A stretch of DNA of 36,214 nt from Mycobacterium persicum (GTDB lineage Bacteria; Actinomycetota; Actinomycetes; Mycobacteriales; Mycobacteriaceae): positions 1-36,214 of the forward strand of contig NZ_MVIF01000058.1 of assembly GCF_002086675.1 (NCBI RefSeq), given 5' to 3'. Shown piece by piece: positions 1-9,032 of this stretch (its first letter is position 1; the number at the start of each line of letters is the position of its first letter). Position numbers and translations under genes: made by a program. Below the pieces are notes generated by a model that did no database searches, was not told the DNA's origin, and was given only the letters and a program-made list of their open reading frames with translations.

Positions 1-565
1 CACCGAAGCCGCCCTGCAATCCGTCAATCGCCCGGAAATCGGCGCCCCTGCCGCCCTTTCCGCCGCTGCCGATAAACCCGGCGTCGCCGCCTTCCCCACC
101 GGCCTGACCGGGCGCCGTGCCGTCGGCGCCGTCGCCGCCGTTCCCGATGAGCCACCCGCCGTCGCCACCGTCCTGTCCCGGGGCTATGCCGTCGGCGCCG
201 TCGCCGATCAGCGGACGGCCGGTCAACAGCCTGGAGGGACCGTTGACCACCTCGAGCAGCTGTTGCTCTGCCGCGGCCACCGCAGCGGCCGCATCGGTGC
301 TCGCATAGGCGCCCACACTGACCTGCAGGGTGCGCACGAACTGCTCATGAAACGTCGCCAGCTGTGCACTGACCGCCTGATATGCCTGCGCGTGCGCGCC
401 GAACAACGCCGCGATGGCCGCCGACACCTCATCGGCGCCCGCCGCAGCTATCGCCGTCGTCGGGAAAGCGGCGGCCGCGTTGGCATTGCTGATCGCCGAG
501 CCGATCCCCGCCAGCTCCGTCGCCGCGGCGTCGACTAACTCAGGTACCGCGAATACGAATGACAT
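1..565 (-). CDS. PE_PGRS family protein, 5' part (runs off the window)
   Basis: The first 188 residues are present and the reading frame is open at the window edge. The protein starts MSFVFAVPEL, followed by an Ala-rich helical PE domain of about 100 residues. The typical GRPLIGDGADG linker follows, and then Gly-Gly-X/Gly-Asp-Gly-rich PGRS sequence begins. PE_PGRS proteins are surface-associated or secreted, usually through type VII secretion, and their individual functions are mostly unknown. The ATG at 565 is preceded by a GGAGG ribosome-binding site five bases upstream (571-575 on the plus strand). The gene is divergent from the opp operon with 175 bp between them. PE_PGRS genes are largely confined to slow-growing mycobacteria, which supports the host assignment. 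The total length cannot be seen. Confidence 0.93.
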   Translation of the reverse strand, partial: MSFVFAVPELVDAAATELAGIGSAISNANAAAAFPTTAIAAAGADEVSAAIAALFGAHAQAYQAVSAQLATFHEQFVRTLQVSVGAYASTDAAAAVAAAEQQLLEVVNGPSRLLTGRPLIGDGADGIAPGQDGGDGGWLIGNGGDGADGTAPGQAGGEGGDAGFIGSGGKGGRGADFRAIDGLQGGFG

Positions 566-740
566 TTGCGCCTCCACTACGTCCTCGCACGTGCCCAACC
601 CGGCCCGAATCAGCACAAAGTCTGTGGGCCGGCACTTCGACGAACCTTCAGAAGTCGTGAAATGCGCCGGTCAGACGCGTGATGCGGGAACCGCCAGAAA
701 AGGCTCGCTACTCTGTCCCAATGCGGCATGGTGGTCGGGC

Positions 741-1714
<974 letters not shown>

Positions 1715-1718
<4 letters not shown>

Positions 1719-2614
1719 CCGCCGTGGCCCAGCGAGAGGTCGCGGATTTCACGTCGCGGCGCACCCTGGTGCTGCGCCGGTTCCTGCGCAACCGGTCCGC
1801 GGTGGTCTCCCTCGTGGTGCTGGTGCTGCTGTTCGTCGGCTGCTACACGCTGCCCGCGCTGCTGCCCTATTCCTATGAGGACCTTGATTTCGATGCCCTG
1901 CTGCAACCGCCCGATGCCCGTCACTGGCTGGGCACCAATGCGCTGGGCCAGGACCTGCTGGCGCAGATATTGCGGGGCATGCAGAAGTCGATGCTGATCG
2001 GTGTGTGTGTCGCGGTGATCTCCACCGGCATCGCCGCCACCGTGGGGGCGATCGCGGGGTATTTCGGCGGCTGGCGGGACCGGGCACTCATGTGGGTGGT
2101 TGACCTGCTGCTGGTGGTGCCCAGCTTCATCCTGATCGCCATCGTCACTCCGCGAACCAAGAATTCGGCCAACATCATGTTCCTGGTACTGCTGTTGGCC
2201 GGCTTCGGGTGGATGGTCAGCTCCCGTATGGTGCGCGGCATGACGATGAGCTTGCGGGAGCGCGAATTCATCCGTGCGGCACGGTTTATGGGGGTTTCCA
2301 GCCGCAGGATCATCACCGGCCACGTGATCCCGAACGTGGCGTCGATCCTGATCATCGACGCGGCCCTCAATGTCGCATCCGCCATCTTGGCCGAAACCGG
2401 TTTGAGCTTCCTCGGTTTCGGCATCCAGCCACCGGATGTGTCGCTGGGCACGCTGATTGCCGACGGCACCCAGTCCGCGACGACGTACCCCTGGGTCTTC
2501 CTGTTTCCGGCCGGGGTACTGGTGCTGATTCTGGTGTGCGCCAACCTGACCGGTGATGGCCTGCGCGATGCCCTGGATCCCGGCAGCAGAACATTGCGCC
2601 GTGGTGAGCGATGA
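1715..2614 (+). CDS. oppC: Oligopeptide ABC transporter permease OppC
   Basis: This is a 299-residue second permease subunit. It has an N-terminal cytoplasmic segment and one membrane helix (near SAVVSLVVLVLLFVG), the OppC-type periplasmic segment (ARHWLGTNALGQDLLAQ), and five further helices. The EAA loop reads EFIRAARFMGVSSRRII. It pairs with OppB in the membrane and contacts one half of OppD. The start at 1715 overlaps the oppB stop by four bases, and its own stop overlaps the oppD start by four bases (2611-2614). An in-frame upstream extension lies inside oppB and is not the real start. All key family features are present. Confidence 0.93.
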
Positions 2615-4446
2615 CCCCGCTGCTCGAGGTGACCGACCTGGCCGTCACTTTCCCCACCGACGGCGATGCGGTGACCGCGGTGCGCGGCATCAGCTACCGC
2701 GTCGACCCGGGCGAAGTGGTGGCGATGGTCGGCGAATCGGGGTCGGGTAAGTCCGCGGCGGCAATGGCCGTGGTGGGTCTGCTGCCCGAGTACGCCGAGG
2801 TAGGCGGCTCGGTGCGGCTGCAGGGAACCGAACTGCTCGGTCTTGGCGACGACGGGATGTCACGCGTCCGCGGCAAGGTGATCGGCACGGTGTTCCAGGA
2901 TCCAATGTCCGCCCTGACCCCGGTCTACACCGTCGGCGACCAGATCGCCGAAGCGATCCGGGTCCATCAGCCCCGCGTCGGTAAGCAGGAGGCCCGCCGA
3001 CGCGCCGTGGAACTCCTTGAGCTGGTGGGTATCTCGCAATCCGAGCGGCGAGCCCGCGCGTTCCCGCACGAACTTTCCGGCGGCGAGCGGCAGCGTGTGG
3101 TGATCGCGATCGCGATCGCCAACGATCCGGATCTGTTGATCTGCGACGAGCCCACCACCGCACTCGACGTCACCGTGCAGGCGCAGATCCTCGACGTGCT
3201 CAGGACGGCCCGCGACGTCACCGGCGCCGGGGTATTGATCATCACCCACGACCTCGGGGTAGTCGCCGAGTTCGCCGACCGGGCGCTGGTCATGTACGCC
3301 GGCCGGGTCGTCGAGTCCGCCGGAGTCAGCGATCTCTACCGCGATCGCCAGATGCCTTACACCGTCGGACTGTTGGGATCGGTCCCCCGCCTGGACGCCG
3401 CGCAGGGCACCCGGCTGGTGCCGATTCCCGGCGCCCCTCCGTCGCTGGCCGGTATGGATCCGGGTTGCCCATTCGCGCCCCGCTGCCCACTGGTGATCGA
3501 CGAATGCCGCAGCGCCGAGCCGGAATTGATCGAGGTCGGCGCGGATCACCGGGCAGCCTGCATCCGCACCGACCAGGTCAACGGCCGCAGTGCCGCCGAC
3601 ATCTACGGCGTCAAAACCGAGCGCATCGCGCCGGAACCTCGCGACACGCCGGTCGTCGTGCGGGTGAGCCGCCTGGTCAAGACCTACCGGCTGACCAAGG
3701 GCCTGCTGTTGCGCCGGTCGATCGGTGAGGTTCGCGCCGTGGACGGCGTCAGTTTCGAACTGCAGCGGGGCCGCACGCTGGGCATCGTCGGCGAATCAGG
3801 CTCGGGCAAGTCGACCACCGTGCATCAGATACTGGAATTGGTTGTGCCGCAATCGGGATCGATCGAAGTGCTGGGCACCGATGTCGCCACCCTGACCCCG
3901 GCGAGCCGGCGCTCGCTGCGCCGCGACATCCAGGTCGTCTTCCAGGACCCGGTGGCCTCGCTGGATCCGCGGCTTCCCGTCTCCGATCTGCTGGCAGAAC
4001 CGTTGCAGGCCAACGGCTTCAGCAAGACCGACACGCACGCCCGGGTAGCCGAGCTGCTCGACATCGTCGGGCTGCGCCGCTCTGATGCCAGTCGCTACCC
4101 CGCGGAGTTCTCCGGCGGGCAGAAGCAGCGCATCGGTATCGCCAGGGCGCTGGCGTTACAGCCCAAAATTCTGGCGCTCGACGAACCGGTATCCGCCCTT
4201 GACGTGTCGATCCAGGCCGGAATCATCAACTTGCTCCTGGACTTGCAAGAGCAATTCCAGCTCTCTTATCTGTTTGTTTCCCATGATCTTTCGGTGGTCA
4301 AACACCTCGCCCACGATGTGGTCGTGATGTATGCCGGCGCCATCGTCGAGCAGGGCGACAGCCGGGAGGTTTTCAGCAATCCGCAACACGAGTACACGCG
4401 GCGGCTGCTTGGCGCGGTGCCGCAACCGAACCCCAGGCAATCATGA
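2611..4446 (+). CDS. oppD: Oligopeptide ABC transporter ATPase OppD (two fused nucleotide-binding domains)
   Basis: The 611-residue protein fuses the two ATPases (OppD and OppF) that are separate in many bacteria. The first domain shows Walker A GESGSGKSAA, signature LSGGERQR and Walker B LLICDEPTTALD. The second shows GESGSGKSTT, FSGGQKQR and ILALDEPVSALD. Both carry the catalytic Glu, so both sites look active. Between them is the oligopeptide-transporter C-terminal extension with four cysteines at about residues 286, 293, 300 and 318. In this family such a cluster is linked to an iron-sulfur centre. The gene overlaps oppC and oppA by four bases each. Its length matches the recalled M. tuberculosis Rv1281c. 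Confidence 0.95.
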   Translation: MTPLLEVTDLAVTFPTDGDAVTAVRGISYRVDPGEVVAMVGESGSGKSAAAMAVVGLLPEYAEVGGSVRLQGTELLGLGDDGMSRVRGKVIGTVFQDPMSALTPVYTVGDQIAEAIRVHQPRVGKQEARRRAVELLELVGISQSERRARAFPHELSGGERQRVVIAIAIANDPDLLICDEPTTALDVTVQAQILDVLRTARDVTGAGVLIITHDLGVVAEFADRALVMYAGRVVESAGVSDLYRDRQMPYTVGLLGSVPRLDAAQGTRLVPIPGAPPSLAGMDPGCPFAPRCPLVIDECRSAEPELIEVGADHRAACIRTDQVNGRSAADIYGVKTERIAPEPRDTPVVVRVSRLVKTYRLTKGLLLRRSIGEVRAVDGVSFELQRGRTLGIVGESGSGKSTTVHQILELVVPQSGSIEVLGTDVATLTPASRRSLRRDIQVVFQDPVASLDPRLPVSDLLAEPLQANGFSKTDTHARVAELLDIVGLRRSDASRYPAEFSGGQKQRIGIARALALQPKILALDEPVSALDVSIQAGIINLLLDLQEQFQLSYLFVSHDLSVVKHLAHDVVVMYAGAIVEQGDSREVFSNPQHEYTRRLLGAVPQPNPRQS

Positions 4447-6107
4447 CCAACCGGACCCGCCTCATCCTTGCGCTGCTGATCGCCGCCCTGATGGTCGCCG
4501 GCTGCTCGGCCGCCCCCGTGACGCCGTCAGCCGCGCCGAACGGCGCCGTCGGCACGACCAGCGACATCAACCCGCAGGATCCGGCCACGCTGCGCGACGG
4601 CGGCAACCTGCGGCTGGCGCTCAGCGACTTCCCGCCCAACTTCAACACCTTGCACATCGACGGCAATTCGGCGGAGGTCGCGGCGATGCTGAAGGCCACC
4701 TTGCCGCGCGCGTTCGTCATCGGGCCCGACGGCTCGACCACGGTCGACACCGACTACTTCACCAGCGTCGAACTCACCCAAGCCGACCCGCAGGTGATCA
4801 CCTACACCATCAATCCCAAGGCATTCTGGTCCGACGGCACGCCGATCACCTGGCGCGACATCGCCAGCCAGATCCACGCGACCAGCGGCGCCGACAAGGA
4901 CTTTGCGATCGCGTCACTGGGCGGCGCCGACCGCGTCGCTTCGGTGACCCGCGGCGTCGACGACCGCCAGGCCGTTGTGACCTTCGCCAAGCATTACGCG
5001 GAGTGGCGCGGAATGTTCGCCGGCAACGGGATGCTGCTGCCCAGCAGTATGACCGCCACCCCCGAGGCATTCAACAAGGGCCAACTGGAGGCGCCAGGTC
5101 CGTCCGCCGGCCCGTTCATCGTGACCTCGCTGGATCGGAGCACGCAACGAATCGTCTTGTCCCGCAACCCTAAATGGTGGGGCGAGCGGCCGAAGCTGGA
5201 CAGCATCACCTACCTTGTTCTCGACGACGCCGCTCGGTTGCCGGCGCTGCAGAACGCCACTATCGACGCGACCGGAATCGGCTCGCTCGATCAGCTCACC
5301 ATCGCCGAGCGCACCAAGGGCATCTCGATCCGCCGCGCGCCGGCGCCGAGCTGGAGCCACTTCACCCTCAACGGCGCGCCCGGAGCGATCCTGTCCGACC
5401 CGGCGCTGCGGCTGGCGGTCTGCAAGGGAGTCGACCGTCGGACCATCGCCAAAGTGGCCCTTTATGGACTCACCAGTGATCCGACCCCACTGAACAACCA
5501 CATCTTTGTCGCCGGGCAGGAGGGCTATCAAGACAACAGCACTCCCTACGACCCGGAGCAGGCCAAGCGGGACCTCGACGCGCTGGGCTGGAAACTCAAC
5601 GGCAAGTTCCGGGAGAAGAACGGTCACCAGCTGGTGGTGCGGCTGCTGTTCTACGATGCGCAGAGCACCCGGCAGTTCGCGCAGGTCGCTCAGCACAGCC
5701 TGGCTCAGATCGGGGTGAAACTCGAGCTGCAGTCTCGTTCCGGCAGCGGCTTTTTCAGCAACTACGTCAACGTGGGAGCCTTCGATATCGCGTTGTTCGG
5801 GTGGGTCGGCGACGCGTTTCCGCTGTCGTCGCTCACCCAGATCTACACCTCGGACGGGGAAAGCAACTTCGGCAAGATCGGCAGCCCCGAGATCGACGCC
5901 GCCATCGAGCGGACGCTGCAGGAACTGGACCCCGCCAAGGCCCGCGCGCTGGCCAACGAGGTCGACAAAATGGTGTGGGCGGAAGGATTCAGCCTGCCGC
6001 TGACGCAGTCGCCCGGAACCGTAGCGGTGCGCAGCACACTGGCCAATTTCGGTGCCACCGGCCTGGCCGACCTCGATTACACCGCAATCGGATTCATGCG
6101 GGACTGA
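4443..6107 (+). CDS. oppA: Oligopeptide-binding lipoprotein OppA
   Basis: This is a 554-residue substrate-binding protein of extracytoplasmic solute-binding family 5. The N-terminus is a lipoprotein signal (MTNRTRLILALLIAALMVAGC) with lipobox MVAGC, so the mature protein should be lipid-anchored at Cys21 outside the membrane. Family motifs include the region around FWSDGTPITWRDI, near residues 120-135. It is the last gene of the opp operon and starts within the oppD stop (4443-4446). Its last 14 bases overlap the 3' end of the convergent hydrolase gene (6094-6107), so transcripts of the two would collide. It corresponds to Rv1280c by order and sequence. Confidence 0.93.
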   Translation: MTNRTRLILALLIAALMVAGCSAAPVTPSAAPNGAVGTTSDINPQDPATLRDGGNLRLALSDFPPNFNTLHIDGNSAEVAAMLKATLPRAFVIGPDGSTTVDTDYFTSVELTQADPQVITYTINPKAFWSDGTPITWRDIASQIHATSGADKDFAIASLGGADRVASVTRGVDDRQAVVTFAKHYAEWRGMFAGNGMLLPSSMTATPEAFNKGQLEAPGPSAGPFIVTSLDRSTQRIVLSRNPKWWGERPKLDSITYLVLDDAARLPALQNATIDATGIGSLDQLTIAERTKGISIRRAPAPSWSHFTLNGAPGAILSDPALRLAVCKGVDRRTIAKVALYGLTSDPTPLNNHIFVAGQEGYQDNSTPYDPEQAKRDLDALGWKLNGKFREKNGHQLVVRLLFYDAQSTRQFAQVAQHSLAQIGVKLELQSRSGSGFFSNYVNVGAFDIALFGWVGDAFPLSSLTQIYTSDGESNFGKIGSPEIDAAIERTLQELDPAKARALANEVDKMVWAEGFSLPLTQSPGTVAVRSTLANFGATGLADLDYTAIGFMRD

Positions 6108-7335
6108 CCTGGCACCGCACCGGCAGGACGGCCGCTTCCGCGGCGGCGGCCAGGTCGATGGCCTTCCACAGCAGCCGTACCGGCGCCCGTGCCGGCATGG
6201 CGTCGAGCACCGGCGCCTGGCCGATGAGCCCGTGGTGTTCGCCGCGGCATACCGCTGCCGCGATAGCCAGGGCGGCAGGCTCCCGAAAATCCAGGGCACT
6301 GTGCGCCATCGTCGGTAACTCCACGAGCACCGCGTCGGGCACCAGCGACGCCACCCGTTCGGCTACCGCCGGCGGCGTGATGAGGTCGCGGCCACCGGAA
6401 ACCACCACCGTCGGCCAGCCGAATTTCGGCATCTCGGCCACCAAGTCATACGGCTCGGACTCGAAGGCAGAGGTTGCTTTCAGGGTTTCCCGCATCGCCA
6501 CGGCGGGGTCGAGGGGCAGGCCGTCGGGCTCGGCGGCGTAGTCGAGTTCGCGGAATGCGATGCGGCTGACCAGATCGTTCTCGTAGCGGTAGGGCACCTT
6601 CCGATTGACCGCGGTGGTGACCCGGCAGAGCCCGCGCCACAGCATCGTACGGCCGTCGAGCAACAGGTCCAGTTGCCGGCCGAGGAGCTTGGCGCCGCCG
6701 TAGCCGTAAATTGCCGCCGCAACCTGTGCCGCCGAGGCGGTCATCACGCCGGAGTCGACCAACCGGCGAACCTTGGGCGCCAGCGCGGCCGTCTCCGGAC
6801 TGTCACCCTTGAGCAGCAGCCTGCGGATAGCGTCGCGGGCCAGCGCTATGTCGTGGCGCGACAACACCGGGGAGTCGAGGATCATCGCCTTCACCCGGCA
6901 GGGATGACGCACCCCCAAGCCGGCCGCAATATAGGTGCCGTACGACGTGCCGTAAACGACGGCCGAGTCGACGTGCGCGTCGTCGAGCACCGCGGCCACG
7001 TCGTCGACGACCTGGTCTATGGTCAGCGCCTCGGGCGGCAGATCGGCGCCCGAGTCGTCGTGGCGCGACATGCCGACGCCACGGTGCTCGATCATGATCA
7101 CGTCCAGACCGGCCGAGGCGGCACGCCGGCGCAGCCCCTGGTACAACCGCATCGACGCCACTCCCGGTCCGCCCGGGATGATGACCAGCGGGTGCGCGGA
7201 TTTGCGACCGGTGCGCACGTAATACAGGTCGAACTCATCGTCGCTTCCGGGTGACACCGGCCGGCGCACCGGCCGCACCCCCGGCAGTCTCGCCAATTTC
7301 TCGTGTACCCGGCGTCTTTTGGCATTCATCGTCAT
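6094..7335 (-). CDS. Alpha/beta-fold hydrolase, proline iminopeptidase-like
   Basis: The 413-residue product has the alpha/beta hydrolase layout. There is an oxyanion-hole segment PGGPG, the nucleophile elbow GTSYGT (Ser), an acid in SGGRDLITPP and a His in MAHSALDF. The GGPG segment is typical of proline iminopeptidases and related peptidases or esterases, so the substrate is uncertain. No signal peptide is seen, which suggests a cytoplasmic enzyme. The frame is open upstream to 8235 inside the next gene, but homology begins near MTMNAKRRRVHEKL. ATG 7335 is chosen, with ATG 7329 as the alternative; neither has a strong ribosome-binding site. It lies between oppA and the GMC gene, where I do not recall a gene in M. 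tuberculosis. Confidence 0.8.
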   Translation of the reverse strand: MTMNAKRRRVHEKLARLPGVRPVRRPVSPGSDDEFDLYYVRTGRKSAHPLVIIPGGPGVASMRLYQGLRRRAASAGLDVIMIEHRGVGMSRHDDSGADLPPEALTIDQVVDDVAAVLDDAHVDSAVVYGTSYGTYIAAGLGVRHPCRVKAMILDSPVLSRHDIALARDAIRRLLLKGDSPETAALAPKVRRLVDSGVMTASAAQVAAAIYGYGGAKLLGRQLDLLLDGRTMLWRGLCRVTTAVNRKVPYRYENDLVSRIAFRELDYAAEPDGLPLDPAVAMRETLKATSAFESEPYDLVAEMPKFGWPTVVVSGGRDLITPPAVAERVASLVPDAVLVELPTMAHSALDFREPAALAIAAAVCRGEHHGLIGQAPVLDAMPARAPVRLLWKAIDLAAAAEAAVLPVRCQVSPA

Positions 7336-7403
7336 AGGTGTTGCCCCGCCATGCGTACCATTCTGCCGACAACCGCTGCGCTCGGCAGTTCGGCGGTGTG
7401 GCC

Positions 7404-9032
7404 TCAGCTGAGCAGCAGGTCGGCGGCCTTCTCGCCGATCAGCACTGATGGCGCGTGGGTGTGTCCCCTGACGGTGCTCGGCATCACCGATGCGTCGGCG
7501 ACCCGGAGCCGGTCGACTCCGCGGACCCGCAGCTGCGGATCGACCACGCTGTTGTCGTCGGTGCCCATCCGGCACGTGCCCAACGGATGGTAAAGGGTGT
7601 GCGAGCACGTTTCCAGGGCCGCCTCGAGTGTTGCCTCGTTCAGCTCGGCGCAATTGCGTGGCCGGGCGATCGGACCCAGCAGTCCTTTGAGCGACGGCGC
7701 GTCGGCGATCCGGGCACACAACCGCAGGCCGGCCATCATCGCGGCCCGGTCGATTCCTTGGCGATCCGAGAGGTAGCGCGGGTCGATGACCGGTTTGGCA
7801 TGCGGGTCGGCCGAGCGCAGCGTCACCTGGCCGCGGCTTTCCGGGGCGACCAGGATCGGCCCGAGCACCACTCCATGACCGGGCGGCCGGACGAGCAGAC
7901 CCTCGTCGTAAAAGGGCGCCGGGGCAAAGATCAGCTCCAGATCGGGCAGTTCGAGATCTGGTCGGCTGCGGATGAAGCCGTATGCCTCGCCGACGTTGGA
8001 CGTGAGCATGCCGCGGCGCCGCAGCAGATAGTCGAGTACCTGTCGTGGCTTCTCGGCCGCGGCCAGGCTGTCGCCGGCGACGTCGAAACCCATCGGTGTG
8101 ACCAGGTGATCCAGCAGGTTCTGCCCTACCTCCGGGGCGTGGTAGACGGTGTGGATGCCGTGCTCGGCGAGGTGATCGCGGGCGCCGATGCCAGAGAGCA
8201 TCAGCAGTTGCGGGCTGTTGACGGCGCCGCCGCACAGCACGACCTCACGGCGGGCGTGGACCACGCAGGCTTGACCGCCACGCTGGTATTCCACGCCGAC
8301 CGCCCGGTTTCCGTCGATCACGATTCGGGTAGCGGTGGCCTCGGTGAGCACCCGCAGGTTCTTACGGCGCAGCGCGGGCTTGAGGTAGGCGTCGGCGGTG
8401 CTGTATCGCGCGCCTCGACGCTGGGTGACAATGGTCTCGCAAAACCCTTCCGGGTCAGGGGAATTGGGCTGCGCACCGGCAAAACCGCACTCACGTGTCG
8501 CGGCCAGGAAGGCCGCGGTCGACGGCCGGGGGCTGCGCTGACGGGAGATGTGCAGTGGACCGGTCACCCCGCTGTCGTCTCCGCTGACGAAGTGCCAGGC
8601 GGCGGTGACATTTTCGATCCGACGGAAATACCCGAGCACCTCGGTGTACGACCACTGCGGGCCGGCACGCCGCGCCCACTCGTCGTAGTCCGCTTTGAAC
8701 CCGCGCACCCACATCATCGCGTTCATCGACGATGAGCCGCCGAGTACTTTGCCTCGGGGCCAATAGATTTCACGCCCGGCGAGCTCCGGCTGCGGTTCGG
8801 TCAGGTAGTCCCAGTCGATCTCGCTGCGAAACAGCTTGGAAAATGCCGCCGGAATACCGATGAAGCGGTTCTTGTCCCGGGGGCCGGCTTCCAGCGCTAC
8901 TACCGAGGTGGCCGGATCGGCACTGAGCCGATTGGCCACGACCGCCCCGGCCGATCCGGTGCCCACCACCACGTAGTCGCAGTGAATCTCCGTCGCCGGT
9001 GACTGGCGGGACAGCCGCCGATTGCTAGGCAT
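7404..9032 (-). CDS. GMC-family FAD-dependent oxidoreductase (Rv1279-like)
   Basis: The 542-residue flavoenzyme belongs to the glucose-methanol-choline oxidoreductase family and resembles choline and alcohol dehydrogenases. The FAD-binding motif GTGSAG is at residues 24-29. GMC signature 1 is in WPRGKVLGGSSSMNAM, signature 2 is GGAVNSPQLLMLSGIG, and the C-terminal catalytic region holds SHTLYHPLGTCRMG and HTHAPSVL. The substrate cannot be told from sequence. The ATG at 9032 overlaps the stop of the upstream SMC-like gene by eight bases. An in-frame ATG at 9068 would add 12 residues and a 44-bp overlap. I prefer 9032 because the family N-terminus starts shortly before the FAD motif. It is probably co-transcribed with the two upstream genes. 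Confidence 0.9.
   Translation of the reverse strand: MPSNRRLSRQSPATEIHCDYVVVGTGSAGAVVANRLSADPATSVVALEAGPRDKNRFIGIPAAFSKLFRSEIDWDYLTEPQPELAGREIYWPRGKVLGGSSSMNAMMWVRGFKADYDEWARRAGPQWSYTEVLGYFRRIENVTAAWHFVSGDDSGVTGPLHISRQRSPRPSTAAFLAATRECGFAGAQPNSPDPEGFCETIVTQRRGARYSTADAYLKPALRRKNLRVLTEATATRIVIDGNRAVGVEYQRGGQACVVHARREVVLCGGAVNSPQLLMLSGIGARDHLAEHGIHTVYHAPEVGQNLLDHLVTPMGFDVAGDSLAAAEKPRQVLDYLLRRRGMLTSNVGEAYGFIRSRPDLELPDLELIFAPAPFYDEGLLVRPPGHGVVLGPILVAPESRGQVTLRSADPHAKPVIDPRYLSDRQGIDRAAMMAGLRLCARIADAPSLKGLLGPIARPRNCAELNEATLEAALETCSHTLYHPLGTCRMGTDDNSVVDPQLRVRGVDRLRVADASVMPSTVRGHTHAPSVLIGEKAADLLLS

Noticed and set aside
4914..6299. A 461-codon minus-strand open frame opposite oppA
   Set aside because: OppA is clearly coding with a lipobox and family motifs. 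The antisense frame shows no domain.
7336..8235. Upstream extension of the alpha/beta hydrolase frame, giving a 713-residue protein
   Set aside because: The added part lies inside the GMC oxidoreductase gene in another frame and reads as Arg/Pro-rich noise. Homology starts near 7335.
7455..8735. A 426-codon plus-strand open frame opposite the GMC oxidoreductase
   Set aside because: The real gene on the minus strand has FAD and GMC signatures. The opposite frame is a GC-bias shadow.
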